Position numbers and translations under genes: made by a program. A model generated the notes under the pieces. The model was given only the letters and a program-made list of their open reading frames with translations, was not told the DNA's origin and made no database searches. 29,802 bases of DNA from an uncultured Eubacteriales bacterium (lineage in GTDB: Bacteria; Bacillota; Clostridia; Peptostreptococcales; Anaerovoracaceae), in assembly GCA_900551415.1 (NCBI GenBank), contig URWB01000010.1, positions 1 to 29,802 on the forward strand, in the 5' to 3' direction. Positions within the stretch are counted from its first letter, which is position 1; every line of letters starts with the position of its first letter. Below, in pieces: positions 15,497 to 22,992 of the stretch.

Positions 15497-15579
15497 GATT
15501 CCTGCGATTATATAAACAGCGTTGCTGCAAGGCTGGAATCATTGAATCACAGAGTGATATAATGATTCCTGCGATTATA
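15490..15579 (+). repeat. Pair of 23-bp perfect direct repeats in the hom leader
   Basis: The same 23 bases occur at 15490-15512 and 15557-15579, 67 bases apart. Each begins ATATAATGATTCC and ends with ATTATA, giving a partial dyad. An inverted half, GGAATCATT at 15535-15543, can pair with AATGATTCC at 15495-15503 around an inner CAGC-GTT-GCTG stem. The first copy overlaps the predicted hom -10. Possible readings are operators or a local duplication. Confidence 0.75.
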
Positions 15580-15612
15580 CAAAATTCAGATCGTAATCAC
15601 GGAGGAACATAC

Positions 15613-16569
15613 ATGGAAAAACTCAATGTCGGCATTTTAGGCTTCGGCACCGTCGGCGGCGGAGCTTATGAAATTCTTACAAAAAATCATAATTTAATCA
15701 CACAAAGAACCGGCGTTTCCATTGATGTCGTCAAGGCTCTGGTCCGCAGAAAGCGCGACGGGATCCCCGCGCATCTGACCACCGAAGACCCGGACGATAT
15801 TCTTAAGAATCCCGCGATCGATGTCGTCGTGGAAACGATGGGCGGAATTGAGCCGGCAACCTCTTTCATGCTGCAGGCGATGGAGAACGGTAAACACGTC
15901 GTCACAGCGAACAAAGCCGCAGTAGCAGCAAGTTATGAGAAACTGCAGGCCGCTGCCGCAAAGAATCACGTCAAGCTTTTGTTTGAGGCCAGCGTCGGCG
16001 GCGGGATTCCGGTTTTGACCTCTATTCAGAACGCGCTGCAGGGCAACGCATTTTTGGAAGTCATGGGTATCGTCAACGGCACCACAAACTATATTCTGAC
16101 AAAAATGACCGAAGACGGCTCGGACTACGCGGATGTTTTAAAAGACGCGCAGGCTAAAGGCTTCGCAGAAGCTGATCCAACCGCCGATGTGGAAGGCATC
16201 GACGCAGCGAATAAACTTTCTATCCTAATCGCCCTGCTCTTTGATCAATATATTCCGCCGCAGGAGATCCCGACGACCGGTATTTCGAAGATCACCGGTG
16301 CAGAGATTGCAGCTGCGGCATCCGAGGGCTGCAAGCTCAAACTGATTGCGCACGCTTCCATCGATGCAGATGGTAATGTCACTGCCAGTGTTGCGCCGGA
16401 AAAACTGCCGGTTTCTCACCCGCTGGCCGGTGTCAGCAATGAGTATAATGCGGTTTATGTGACAGGAGACATGGTCGGAGACGTTATGTTCTACGGCAAA
16501 GGCGCCGGTGCCCTGCCGACAGGCAGCGCAATAGTCGGTGACATCATCAGCATTGCAAAAAGCATATAA
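15613..16569 (+). CDS. hom: Homoserine dehydrogenase, short form without ACT domain
   Basis: Hom reduces aspartate semialdehyde to homoserine on the way to threonine and methionine. The 318-residue product has the nucleotide site GILGFGTVGGGAYEIL, VETMGG, TANKAAVA, GGGIPVL, VNGTTNYIL and the catalytic EADPTADVEGIDAANKL segment. It ends soon after the catalytic domain, so the C-terminal regulatory ACT domain of the longer (~430 residue) form is missing; feedback control by threonine is therefore not expected through that domain. I use ATG 15613, with GGAGGA seven bases upstream. The frame's earlier ATG at 15562 lies inside the second direct repeat and lacks a ribosome site. Confidence 0.94.
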   Translation: MEKLNVGILGFGTVGGGAYEILTKNHNLITQRTGVSIDVVKALVRRKRDGIPAHLTTEDPDDILKNPAIDVVVETMGGIEPATSFMLQAMENGKHVVTANKAAVAASYEKLQAAAAKNHVKLLFEASVGGGIPVLTSIQNALQGNAFLEVMGIVNGTTNYILTKMTEDGSDYADVLKDAQAKGFAEADPTADVEGIDAANKLSILIALLFDQYIPPQEIPTTGISKITGAEIAAAASEGCKLKLIAHASIDADGNVTASVAPEKLPVSHPLAGVSNEYNAVYVTGDMVGDVMFYGKGAGALPTGSAIVGDIISIAKSI

Positions 16570-16644
16570 ATTTCATTCATCATCAGAATCGATATCGACG
16601 CGATTCGTAAAAATACATTTAAATACCTACGGAGGATAATTTCA

Positions 16645-17145
16645 ATGAGTTTATACAAACAATGGTTAGACCTGATGGAAGGTCAGACAGATGAAACGTT
16701 TGAAGCGTTCTGGAAAGAATACAGCGAGACCGAAACACGCGTCTACGCGCACATTTTAGAGAGTAAGGAGCCGCGCCTTACGGGTAAGTTTTCTGAGCTG
16801 GCCGCAAAATTCGAGGCAGATCCGGTCATTTTCATGGGATTTTTGGACGGCATTCAGACAAGCCTGAACAATCCGTTTGAGTTAGATGCTGTGACCGAGG
16901 ATACGGACATTGATCTTGACATTGATTTTGAGAAGCTTTATTTCAATATGCTCAAGGCTGACGCGGACTATCTGTACACGCTGAAAGCATGGGAAGGCAT
17001 CTTCTCAGAGGATAAGATCATGCAGATCATCAAGGACTTCAAGCGCTCCAAGATTGTCCACAAGGAAAAGGAGCCAGGCAGAAACGATCCATGTCCCTGC
17101 GGCAGCGGCAAAAAATACAAAAAATGCTGCGGCGCGAACAAATAA
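16645..17145 (+). CDS. SEC-C motif protein of unknown function
   Basis: The 166-residue protein has an acidic, mainly helical N-terminal part (about 1-140) that I do not recognise, and a C-terminal SEC-C zinc-binding motif PGRNDPCPCGSGKKYKKCCG. This motif coordinates zinc through Cys residues and occurs in SecA and in many small cytosolic proteins of unclear role, some linked to protein quality control. GGAGG lies ahead of the ATG. It follows hom by 75 bases on the same strand; whether they share a message is unclear. Confidence 0.85.
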   Translation: MSLYKQWLDLMEGQTDETFEAFWKEYSETETRVYAHILESKEPRLTGKFSELAAKFEADPVIFMGFLDGIQTSLNNPFELDAVTEDTDIDLDIDFEKLYFNMLKADADYLYTLKAWEGIFSEDKIMQIIKDFKRSKIVHKEKEPGRNDPCPCGSGKKYKKCCGANK

Positions 17146-17160
17146 AAAATCAGAAATTTA

Positions 17161-17203
17161 AAGGGACGGCGTACATAATCCGATACGCCGTCCCTTCTCT
17201 TTT
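17161..17203 (+). terminator. Bidirectional terminator between the SEC-C gene and yfcC copy 2
   Basis: Thirteen bases at 17161-17173 pair perfectly with 17184-17196 around a ten-base loop, with a T-rich tail to 17203 on the plus strand and A-rich sequence on the other side. It lies between two converging genes and can end both transcripts. Confidence 0.85.
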
Positions 17204-17230
17204 GGCATGTATTGCTGAAATTCGTAAAGC

Positions 17231-18637
17231 TTAGATTCCCATTGCGACAGCGACGCAAATCATGACGCACTGCAGCAGGAACATCATACCGAACAGCGGC
17301 GTAATGAATTTGTACCATCTGTTCAAGCCAACACCCATGATACCGCATTCTGTCGCAACGGCGGTCGGCCAGAACATATTGGAGAAACCATCTCCGAACT
17401 GGAACGCGATAACCGCGACTTCTCTGGACTGTCCAATCAGATCTGCCACAGGTGCCAAGATCGGCATGGTTACAACCGCTTGCCCGGAACCGGACGGAAT
17501 AAAGAAGTTAACCAGATTCTGAACCACTACCATGCCGATCGCGTTTACAGACTCCGGAAGCTGCGACACAACATTCGCAAGCGCGTTTACACAGGTATCG
17601 ATGATGTTTCCGTCAGTCATAACAATGGAAACACCTCTGGCCATGCCGACGAGCATCGCGCCGAACAGCGCGCTCTTCGCGCCCGCAACGAACATGTCCG
17701 CGATTTCGTTGCTTTTGAGTCTGTAAATCAGACAAGTCAGAACCATAAATACCAAAAACAAAGTCGCGATCTCTCCCAGATACCAGCCCTGGAGAATAAT
17801 GCCTAAAATCAAAATCACAATCAAAGCAATGAATCCCAGCAAGGCAAGCTTATGCTGGTTCGAAAAATGCGCGTTCATAATTTCCTCTTTGGAACCCAGG
17901 TTCTCGGTTCCTTCCAACGCGTTCGCGTCTCCGTACATGACGCTCTTTGTCGGATCCTTACGGATTTTATTCGCGTAGCGCATGACATAGGCGACAGCCA
18001 ATACCTCAAAAAGTACAAAGCATGCAATACGGAACGCCAGCAGCTTCGGTGTAACTAAATCCACCTCTGCAACCGCGGAAGCGACGCCGATGGTAAACGG
18101 ATTCAGCGTTGCTGCCGCGAATCCGGTCGCGACACCTACGAATACAATCGCGCCGCCGACGATACGGTCATATCCGAGCGCGATGGCGATTACGATAAAG
18201 GCCGGAATCAGCGCGTATGTCTCTTCGAACATACCAAAGGTCGTGCCGCCAAGACCGAATAAGAGCATAAATGCCGGAATAATCAATACATCTTTGTCTC
18301 CGAGCGTACGGAGTAAATAGCCGGTCAACGCGTTCAATGCGCCTTTGCTGGAAAGCACGTTGACGTAAGCGGCCGCAAAGAGAATGAAAAAGATGATATC
18401 AGCAGCGTCACAAAAACCGTTAAATACGCTTTCCAGGAAGCCGGTAATGCCTACCGGCGTATCTTCGATATATTCAAAGCTTCCGGGCACAACGAGATTT
18501 CTTCCAAGTTCTTCATCATATACACGCTCAAAGCTTCCCGCGGGGACAATCCATGTAGCGACAGAACAAATCAAGATGATGATCAGCAACAGCACATACG
18601 GATTGGGATTCCATGTTTTTTTCTCTTTCTTTTCCAT
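17231..18637 (-). CDS. yfcC: YfcC-family (DcuC/ArcD-like) membrane carrier, copy 2
   Basis: The 468-residue carrier is paralogous to copy 1, sharing the group motifs PYVLLLIIILICS, LFGLGGTTFGMFEETYAL, NKIRKDPTKSVMYG, IPSGSGQAVVTMPILAP and FQFGDGFSNMFWPTAV. About twelve membrane segments are expected. GC content is normal for the window, unlike copy 1. GGAGG precedes the ATG by about seven bases. It follows two M20 peptidase genes and has its own MerR-type promoter, so it probably takes up peptides or amino acid derivatives for those enzymes, or exports their products. Direction and substrate are inference. Confidence 0.88.
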   Translation of the reverse strand: MEKKEKKTWNPNPYVLLLIIILICSVATWIVPAGSFERVYDEELGRNLVVPGSFEYIEDTPVGITGFLESVFNGFCDAADIIFFILFAAAYVNVLSSKGALNALTGYLLRTLGDKDVLIIPAFMLLFGLGGTTFGMFEETYALIPAFIVIAIALGYDRIVGGAIVFVGVATGFAAATLNPFTIGVASAVAEVDLVTPKLLAFRIACFVLFEVLAVAYVMRYANKIRKDPTKSVMYGDANALEGTENLGSKEEIMNAHFSNQHKLALLGFIALIVILILGIILQGWYLGEIATLFLVFMVLTCLIYRLKSNEIADMFVAGAKSALFGAMLVGMARGVSIVMTDGNIIDTCVNALANVVSQLPESVNAIGMVVVQNLVNFFIPSGSGQAVVTMPILAPVADLIGQSREVAVIAFQFGDGFSNMFWPTAVATECGIMGVGLNRWYKFITPLFGMMFLLQCVMICVAVAMGI

Positions 18638-18724
18638 GTTTCGCCTCCAATCATTTGGTCGTTAAATAAGCAATAAAATAAGTAACGTCATGATTTCTAT
18701 TTCAGCAATACAATTCCGTATAAA

Positions 18725-18755
18725 ATCATAAACCCTGTGGTAAGCACAGGGTCAA
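18725..18755 (-). promoter_or_regulatory. MerR-type promoter and operator of yfcC copy 2
   Basis: On the minus strand the -35 TTGACC (18750-18755) and the -10 TATGAT (18725-18730) are 19 bases apart. The overlong spacer is filled by a 21-bp dyad at 18732-18752: ACCCTGTG, five bases, CACAGGGT. This is the classical arrangement for activation by MerR-family proteins. An A-tract lies just upstream of the -35, like an UP element. The element looks like a terminator when read on the plus strand. Geometry is identical to 21370-21400. Confidence 0.75.
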
Positions 18756-18771
18756 GATTTTTTTTGATTTT

Positions 18772-19995
18772 TTAGCGGCAGTAATGCAGCGCTGTTATCG
18801 CGTAAACCAGCGCTGCTTTTTGCAGCTGCTTGATTTCAATACATTCGTGAATGGAATGTGCCACGCCAAGCTGCCCCGGTCCCAGGATGATACAGGTCAT
18901 ATCCGTCTGACTGGTCATAAAGCCGGCATCCGTCCACGCAGGAAAAACCGAAAGCGGGATTTCGGCATCTGTCATGCTGCTCTCATGCCGCAGTTCCTGT
19001 TCTCTGCGCAACGCTGTTTTTGCGCTCTGTACCAGTGGATTCTCAGGATCAGTCGCGAATGGCAAATGCGGCATATCGTTCGCGCCTTCAAAGACATCAC
19101 GGATGACAGCGTGAAACCGCGGATCTTCTTCCTTCAAGCGCCGCGCGAGTTCTTCCAGCTCCTCGTAAACCTGCGCGATGCTTTCCTCCGGCACGCATCG
19201 GCGATCCAGCTTCATCACACATTCTCCCGGCACAGTGCTTGGCTGGTCACCGCCCGTAATCGTTCCGATATTGATTGTCGGCTCCCCGAGAATCGGATGC
19301 CGTCTTGATTCGAGAACCGGTATGTACTCCTCATAGATCCGGTTTACAAAACGGCTTGCCATTTGAATGGCGTTAATCCCGTTCTTACGGTCTCCGCCAT
19401 GTACTTTTTTACCCTCGATCGTAACTTCAATCCATTCCAGACCCTTGTGGCCCAGCTGAATGATCATTTCCCCCGGTTCACCGATGATCGCGCCGTCGGT
19501 ATGTGGACCATGCTGAATCAGATATTTTACACCTTTTCCGAGCTCTTCTTCATCAGCAACGCCGGTAAAGTATAAATCGCCGTCCAATTCGATTCCCGCG
19601 CGTTTGATAGCCGTCATCGCCGCCATCATCGAGGCCAGCGGACCTTTCATATCACAGGCGCCCCTGCCGAACACCTTTCCGTCCGCGATACGTCCCGAAA
19701 AAGCGTCTTTAAAATCGTAAGCAGGCACTGTGTCCATATGGCCGGAAAGCATCAGGGAACGTGCATGCTGCGGATCTTTTCCCGGGATCTTTGCCGTCAC
19801 GTTATAGCGCCCCGGTTCGATCTCGATGACCTCGTTCTCAATGCCCTCAGCGGTAAAGTGATCGCCGATATACCGGGCGATCTCCCGTTCCTGTTCTTCC
19901 ATAAAAGAATAGCTCGGGATCTTGACCATCTCGGATGTCAGTCCGGCGACATCAATTTTTGCCAGTTCTTCCATTAGTTTTTGTTCCGTTTTCAA
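18772..19995 (-). CDS. M20 metallopeptidase, ArgE/DapE/CPG2-like
   Basis: This cytoplasmic di-zinc hydrolase has 407 residues. The metal ligands are His86 in SGHMDTVP, Asp115 in GRGACDMKG, the Glu pair at 150-151 in VADEEELG, Glu173 in GEP, and a late His in the AHSIHECI segment; a dimerisation lid domain lies between. The family removes acyl groups or cleaves small peptides (acetylornithine, succinyl-diaminopimelate, carboxypeptidase G2). A location next to a dipeptidase favours peptide or amino acid scavenging over biosynthesis. The start is TTG 19995, because GAGGTG lies five bases upstream. The longer frame from 20178 would overlap the upstream gene by 140 bases. It follows pepV by 43 bases. 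Confidence 0.87.
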   Translation of the reverse strand: MKTEQKLMEELAKIDVAGLTSEMVKIPSYSFMEEQEREIARYIGDHFTAEGIENEVIEIEPGRYNVTAKIPGKDPQHARSLMLSGHMDTVPAYDFKDAFSGRIADGKVFGRGACDMKGPLASMMAAMTAIKRAGIELDGDLYFTGVADEEELGKGVKYLIQHGPHTDGAIIGEPGEMIIQLGHKGLEWIEVTIEGKKVHGGDRKNGINAIQMASRFVNRIYEEYIPVLESRRHPILGEPTINIGTITGGDQPSTVPGECVMKLDRRCVPEESIAQVYEELEELARRLKEEDPRFHAVIRDVFEGANDMPHLPFATDPENPLVQSAKTALRREQELRHESSMTDAEIPLSVFPAWTDAGFMTSQTDMTCIILGPGQLGVAHSIHECIEIKQLQKAALVYAITALHYCR

Positions 19996-20038
19996 GTTCT
20001 CACCTCGTTTAGTCCAGTTTGTAAAGTTATGCGCATGT

Positions 20039-21337
20039 TTATCCTGACTGCATCGCCTCTTGATACAGGTACATGGTATAAATCTCCGCGCCCAAAAGGA
20101 AGCTGTCCACCGAGATTTCTTCGTTTTCCATATGCGCGCAATCCAAATCCTCCGGAAACACCGGTCCCCAGCTGACAAAATTCGGAATCATCTTGGCATA
20201 GGTGCATCCGGGCGCAGACAGGAATTCGCACTTTTTGCCGTAAGATTCATAAACAGCTTTCATGCGCGTGAGCCAAGGCTGATGTTCATCGACAAAGATC
20301 GGCGACAGATTTTCTTTGATATGGATCTCATAATGATAACCGTCTTTTTCCTGTTCAAAGGCCGCCAGAATATTCTCGTTTGGGATGTCAAACGCCTGCC
20401 GAATATTAAAATTGATACTGACGCGCTTTCCATCCTGTTTGAGAATTGTCGGCACGATCGTGGTCGGCAGCGCCGGGCCGTCGTTCTTTACGCGTGAGTC
20501 TTTTTCAAGCGGAAGCAAGGAGGCATAGCACCCTTCCGGAAAAAAATCACAGAGGAATCTAGCAAAGTCCGGTTTTGGTTCCGGCAGTGCTGCCGCCATT
20601 TTGAGCATCGCGTTCTCACCGAGCTCCGGCGTGGAGCTGTGCGCAGCCTTACCCTGAAAACGCCGGATTTGTCCACAATAGACAAACTCCGCTTCTGACG
20701 GCACGCTGTTCTCGGAGGAACCGCTGCGAAACGCTTCGCAAGGCTCCGGCAGTTCCTGCATGAATTCCAAAACCACATCCATATAGCCGTTTTCGACATG
20801 AAAGATTGGGAAGTTGCCATCCGGTGAGTAGCCATAATCCGGCAGCGGGAATTCCTCTTTAAAATGAACCATATCAGTCCATACGGATTCCTCACTGCTG
20901 CCTACAATCAACTGAATTTTTCGCTGAAACTTCGGCACCTGTTCCAGCAGGAATTTCATTGCGTAAAGGCTCACAATGACCGGTCCCTTATCATCTACAA
21001 TACCCCGCCCGTAGAACATCCCGTCTGTCTCTGTCAGCGTAAACGGCTCATAATTCCAAGCCGCGAGGCTGCCCTCATCTACCACATCCACATGTGCCAG
21101 AATTCCCAGCGTCAGTCTGCCCTCACCGATCTCGATCACACCGACATCGTCGTGTTTTCCGACGGCGGTCTTCATGCCAAAAGATTCTGCCAGCCTTATC
21201 ACATACCGCAGCGCCTCTTTACAGGCCTTGCGGTCGTCACTGATACTTTTGATCTCCATCAAATGCTTCAGATGTGTGCAGATCTCGTCTTTCTGCGAAA
21301 AAAAATAATCGCGGATCTGTTGCTGCGTCTTGTTCAT
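20039..21337 (-). CDS. pepV: PepV/Sapep-type M20 dipeptidase
   Basis: PepV-like enzymes are cytoplasmic zinc dipeptidases with broad specificity. The 432-residue product (family about 440-470) has AHVDVVDEG, YGRGIVDDKGP, GSSEESVWTDM, YSPDGNFP and a late DCAHMENEEISVDSF, which together supply the metal ligands and the PepV-specific spacing. AGGAGG precedes the ATG. A MerR-type promoter lies directly upstream, and the ArgE/DapE-like gene follows by 43 bases, so the two are probably one transcript. Confidence 0.9.
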   Translation of the reverse strand: MNKTQQQIRDYFFSQKDEICTHLKHLMEIKSISDDRKACKEALRYVIRLAESFGMKTAVGKHDDVGVIEIGEGRLTLGILAHVDVVDEGSLAAWNYEPFTLTETDGMFYGRGIVDDKGPVIVSLYAMKFLLEQVPKFQRKIQLIVGSSEESVWTDMVHFKEEFPLPDYGYSPDGNFPIFHVENGYMDVVLEFMQELPEPCEAFRSGSSENSVPSEAEFVYCGQIRRFQGKAAHSSTPELGENAMLKMAAALPEPKPDFARFLCDFFPEGCYASLLPLEKDSRVKNDGPALPTTIVPTILKQDGKRVSINFNIRQAFDIPNENILAAFEQEKDGYHYEIHIKENLSPIFVDEHQPWLTRMKAVYESYGKKCEFLSAPGCTYAKMIPNFVSWGPVFPEDLDCAHMENEEISVDSFLLGAEIYTMYLYQEAMQSG

Positions 21338-21369
21338 GACCGCTTCCTCCTTTTATGGTCTTTATGATA

Positions 21370-21400
21370 ATTGTAAACCTCGGGGCATGCCCGAGGTCAA
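21370..21400 (-). promoter_or_regulatory. MerR-type promoter and operator of the pepV operon
   Basis: On the minus strand TTGACC (21395-21400) and TACAAT (21370-21375) are 19 bases apart, and a 21-bp dyad at 21377-21397 (ACCTCGGG, five bases, CCCGAGGT) fills the spacer. The start point would be near 21363, leaving a short leader before the pepV ribosome site. The merR gene ends 9 bases upstream of the -35. A run of nine A residues precedes the -35. It could be mistaken for a terminator on the plus strand. Confidence 0.8.
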
Positions 21401-21408
21401 GTTCTTTG

Positions 21409-22200
21409 TTATTTTTTTTTGCGAATCGGCGCGTAGACCTTGTATAAGCCCAAACGCTTCCCATTTTGATAAAAATTTGTTTCTTCTCTGCCGTAAAATT
21501 CTCCGGTCAAAGCAATGCCCTGTTCCTTTGCATATGCAATCATCGGTGCGAACATAGCTTCCGCGTCATCCGAAAAGAGAACCTCTGTAATCAAACAATG
21601 ATCTGCTTTTTCCGCGATGCTGCCTGTTTTGGCATTACAGATTTTTAATCTTGTGTTTTCATTGAAGGAAAAATACTTCTGCAGTCCTTTTTCCTTATCA
21701 TTTAGATGATAGTAAAAGGAAACCGACAAGCACATCCAATCCTCTCTCTCCAGGACAAAACACCGACGAAGTGAATTCGCGATGTGTTCGTCTTGTGAAA
21801 TATAATTCGCGCGGCGGTACTCGATTGGCATCGGGCCGATTTTGTATTTTCCCAACAGACCGATTTCGCTCCAGTAGCATTCCTCCCAGTCATCCAGGCG
21901 CTGCATCATATCCACCGTTTCCTTGATGATCTTGATCAGCTCCGCACGCCTTATTTTGATGATGTCGCCGAGTTCTTCTATCGGTGCGCCACCCATAATT
22001 GTCTTAATTTCCTTCACTGACAGGCCCATGGAGCGATAAAAAAGCACATCTGTAAGACGGATAAAGTCATCAGAAGAATACTCCCAATAATTATTCGCTG
22101 TATTTTTATGTGGTGTAATAATGCCTTCCTGCACATAATGTCGAATCGTTTCCGTTGAAATCCCCAAAATCTTTGATATTTCACCAACGCTCAAATACAT
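21409..22200 (-). CDS. MerR-family transcriptional activator with effector-binding domain
   Basis: The 263-residue protein starts with a typical MerR DNA-binding domain (about 1-70): YLSVGEISKILGISTETIRH, then YVQEGIITP and LFYRSMGLSVKEIKTIM. A coiled-coil dimer helix follows near 80-110. The C-terminal ~150 residues end in GEFYGREETNFYQNGKRLGL, recalling the GyrI-like ligand pocket of BmrR-type regulators. No Cys cluster typical of metal-sensing members is present, so a small organic ligand is more likely. Two promoters with MerR geometry lie downstream, in front of pepV and yfcC. AAAGGAG precedes the ATG. None of that dyad type precedes merR itself, so autoregulation is not suggested. Confidence 0.9.
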   Translation of the reverse strand: MYLSVGEISKILGISTETIRHYVQEGIITPHKNTANNYWEYSSDDFIRLTDVLFYRSMGLSVKEIKTIMGGAPIEELGDIIKIRRAELIKIIKETVDMMQRLDDWEECYWSEIGLLGKYKIGPMPIEYRRANYISQDEHIANSLRRCFVLEREDWMCLSVSFYYHLNDKEKGLQKYFSFNENTRLKICNAKTGSIAEKADHCLITEVLFSDDAEAMFAPMIAYAKEQGIALTGEFYGREETNFYQNGKRLGLYKVYAPIRKKK

Positions 22201-22257
22201 TGCTTTCTCCTTTCTCCCATCCGGCAGAGAGTATGCCGCGCATGCGTATCCGTTCGG

Positions 22258-22992
22258 CTAATAGTAGAAACCGGTATTTGGATTGCTGTATTCCTCTGTT
22301 CTGACCCGATAGGCTTCCATGGCCGCATCCTCGAAGGCAAGCTTCGGTTCGGACGTGCCCATCTCTCGCAGAAACCACTTCGCGAGCGGCGGATTCAAGA
22401 CCAGAATCGGCCCGATGACATAGGTCGCTATAAAGTTGTTGACCCGCAGGCCCTCCCCTGTCATGTCCGGATTCAGGCCCGGTCCTCTGGTCGTTTCCCA
22501 TGCGGCTTTGACATCGGGATAAACTGCTGCCGCATCAGGCATGCGGTAGGACTGCGTGAACTGGCTCTTATAACCCACGACATCCATCCCCTCGAATTTT
22601 CCCAGATACAAAGAATTATAGCGGTGCATCATATCACGCCTGGCCACCGTCGGAAACAATCCCAGACACTCGACAGAGGTGCCGTCCACGTCTTCGATGC
22701 GGCTTCCAAAAATTTCGAGCGCGTTGCCTGTCATCAAAAACAGGGTTCCGTCCGCGATGCGTTCCTGTAAAGCCGCAAGGTGCGGTTTCAGCGCCTCGAT
22801 CACCAAAAGCTGCGCGCGTTCCGTCATCGTACCCATATATACAAGAGCCGGCTTCTCGCTGACAAAAAGCGGCACATCCGTCAGATGCGTTTCCACGACT
22901 TCAATCTCCGGATTGGATTTTTGTAAATAAGTTATATTTTCCAGGTCACCGTAGAGGTTGGCGATCTCAGGATATAAGACTTCAATTTTCAT
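22258..22992 (-). CDS. gatD: GatD-like class I glutamine amidotransferase lacking catalytic Cys and His
   Basis: GatD normally supplies ammonia from glutamine to MurT for amidation of lipid II D-glutamate. The 244-residue protein matches in length and in landmarks (YPEIANLYGDLEN, MRVNNF-like GLRVNNFIATY, GPILVLNPPLAKWFL). The nucleophile elbow, usually C-G-G-Y-Q, reads TGNALEIFG, with Thr88 in the Cys position. The His of the usual LHGP motif is Ile193 in YVIGP. Glutaminase activity therefore seems lost. It overlaps murT by 11 bases, so coexpression is certain to be tight. Either free ammonia is used, or the protein has a structural or different role. Confidence 0.8.
   Translation of the reverse strand: MKIEVLYPEIANLYGDLENITYLQKSNPEIEVVETHLTDVPLFVSEKPALVYMGTMTERAQLLVIEALKPHLAALQERIADGTLFLMTGNALEIFGSRIEDVDGTSVECLGLFPTVARRDMMHRYNSLYLGKFEGMDVVGYKSQFTQSYRMPDAAAVYPDVKAAWETTRGPGLNPDMTGEGLRVNNFIATYVIGPILVLNPPLAKWFLREMGTSEPKLAFEDAAMEAYRVRTEEYSNPNTGFYY

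Noticed and set aside
18732..18752. Rho-independent terminator after the M20 gene (and the similar hairpin at 21377-21397)
   Set aside because: The T-runs lie on the plus strand, where no gene needs them. On the minus strand the hairpins sit exactly between a TTGACC and a -10 with a 19-base spacer, which fits MerR promoters better.
19996..20178. N-terminal extension of the ArgE/DapE-like peptidase by 61 residues
   Set aside because: The extension overlaps the end of pepV, is Arg/Lys/Cys-rich and unlike the family, and a TTG with a good GAGGTG site begins exactly where family similarity begins.
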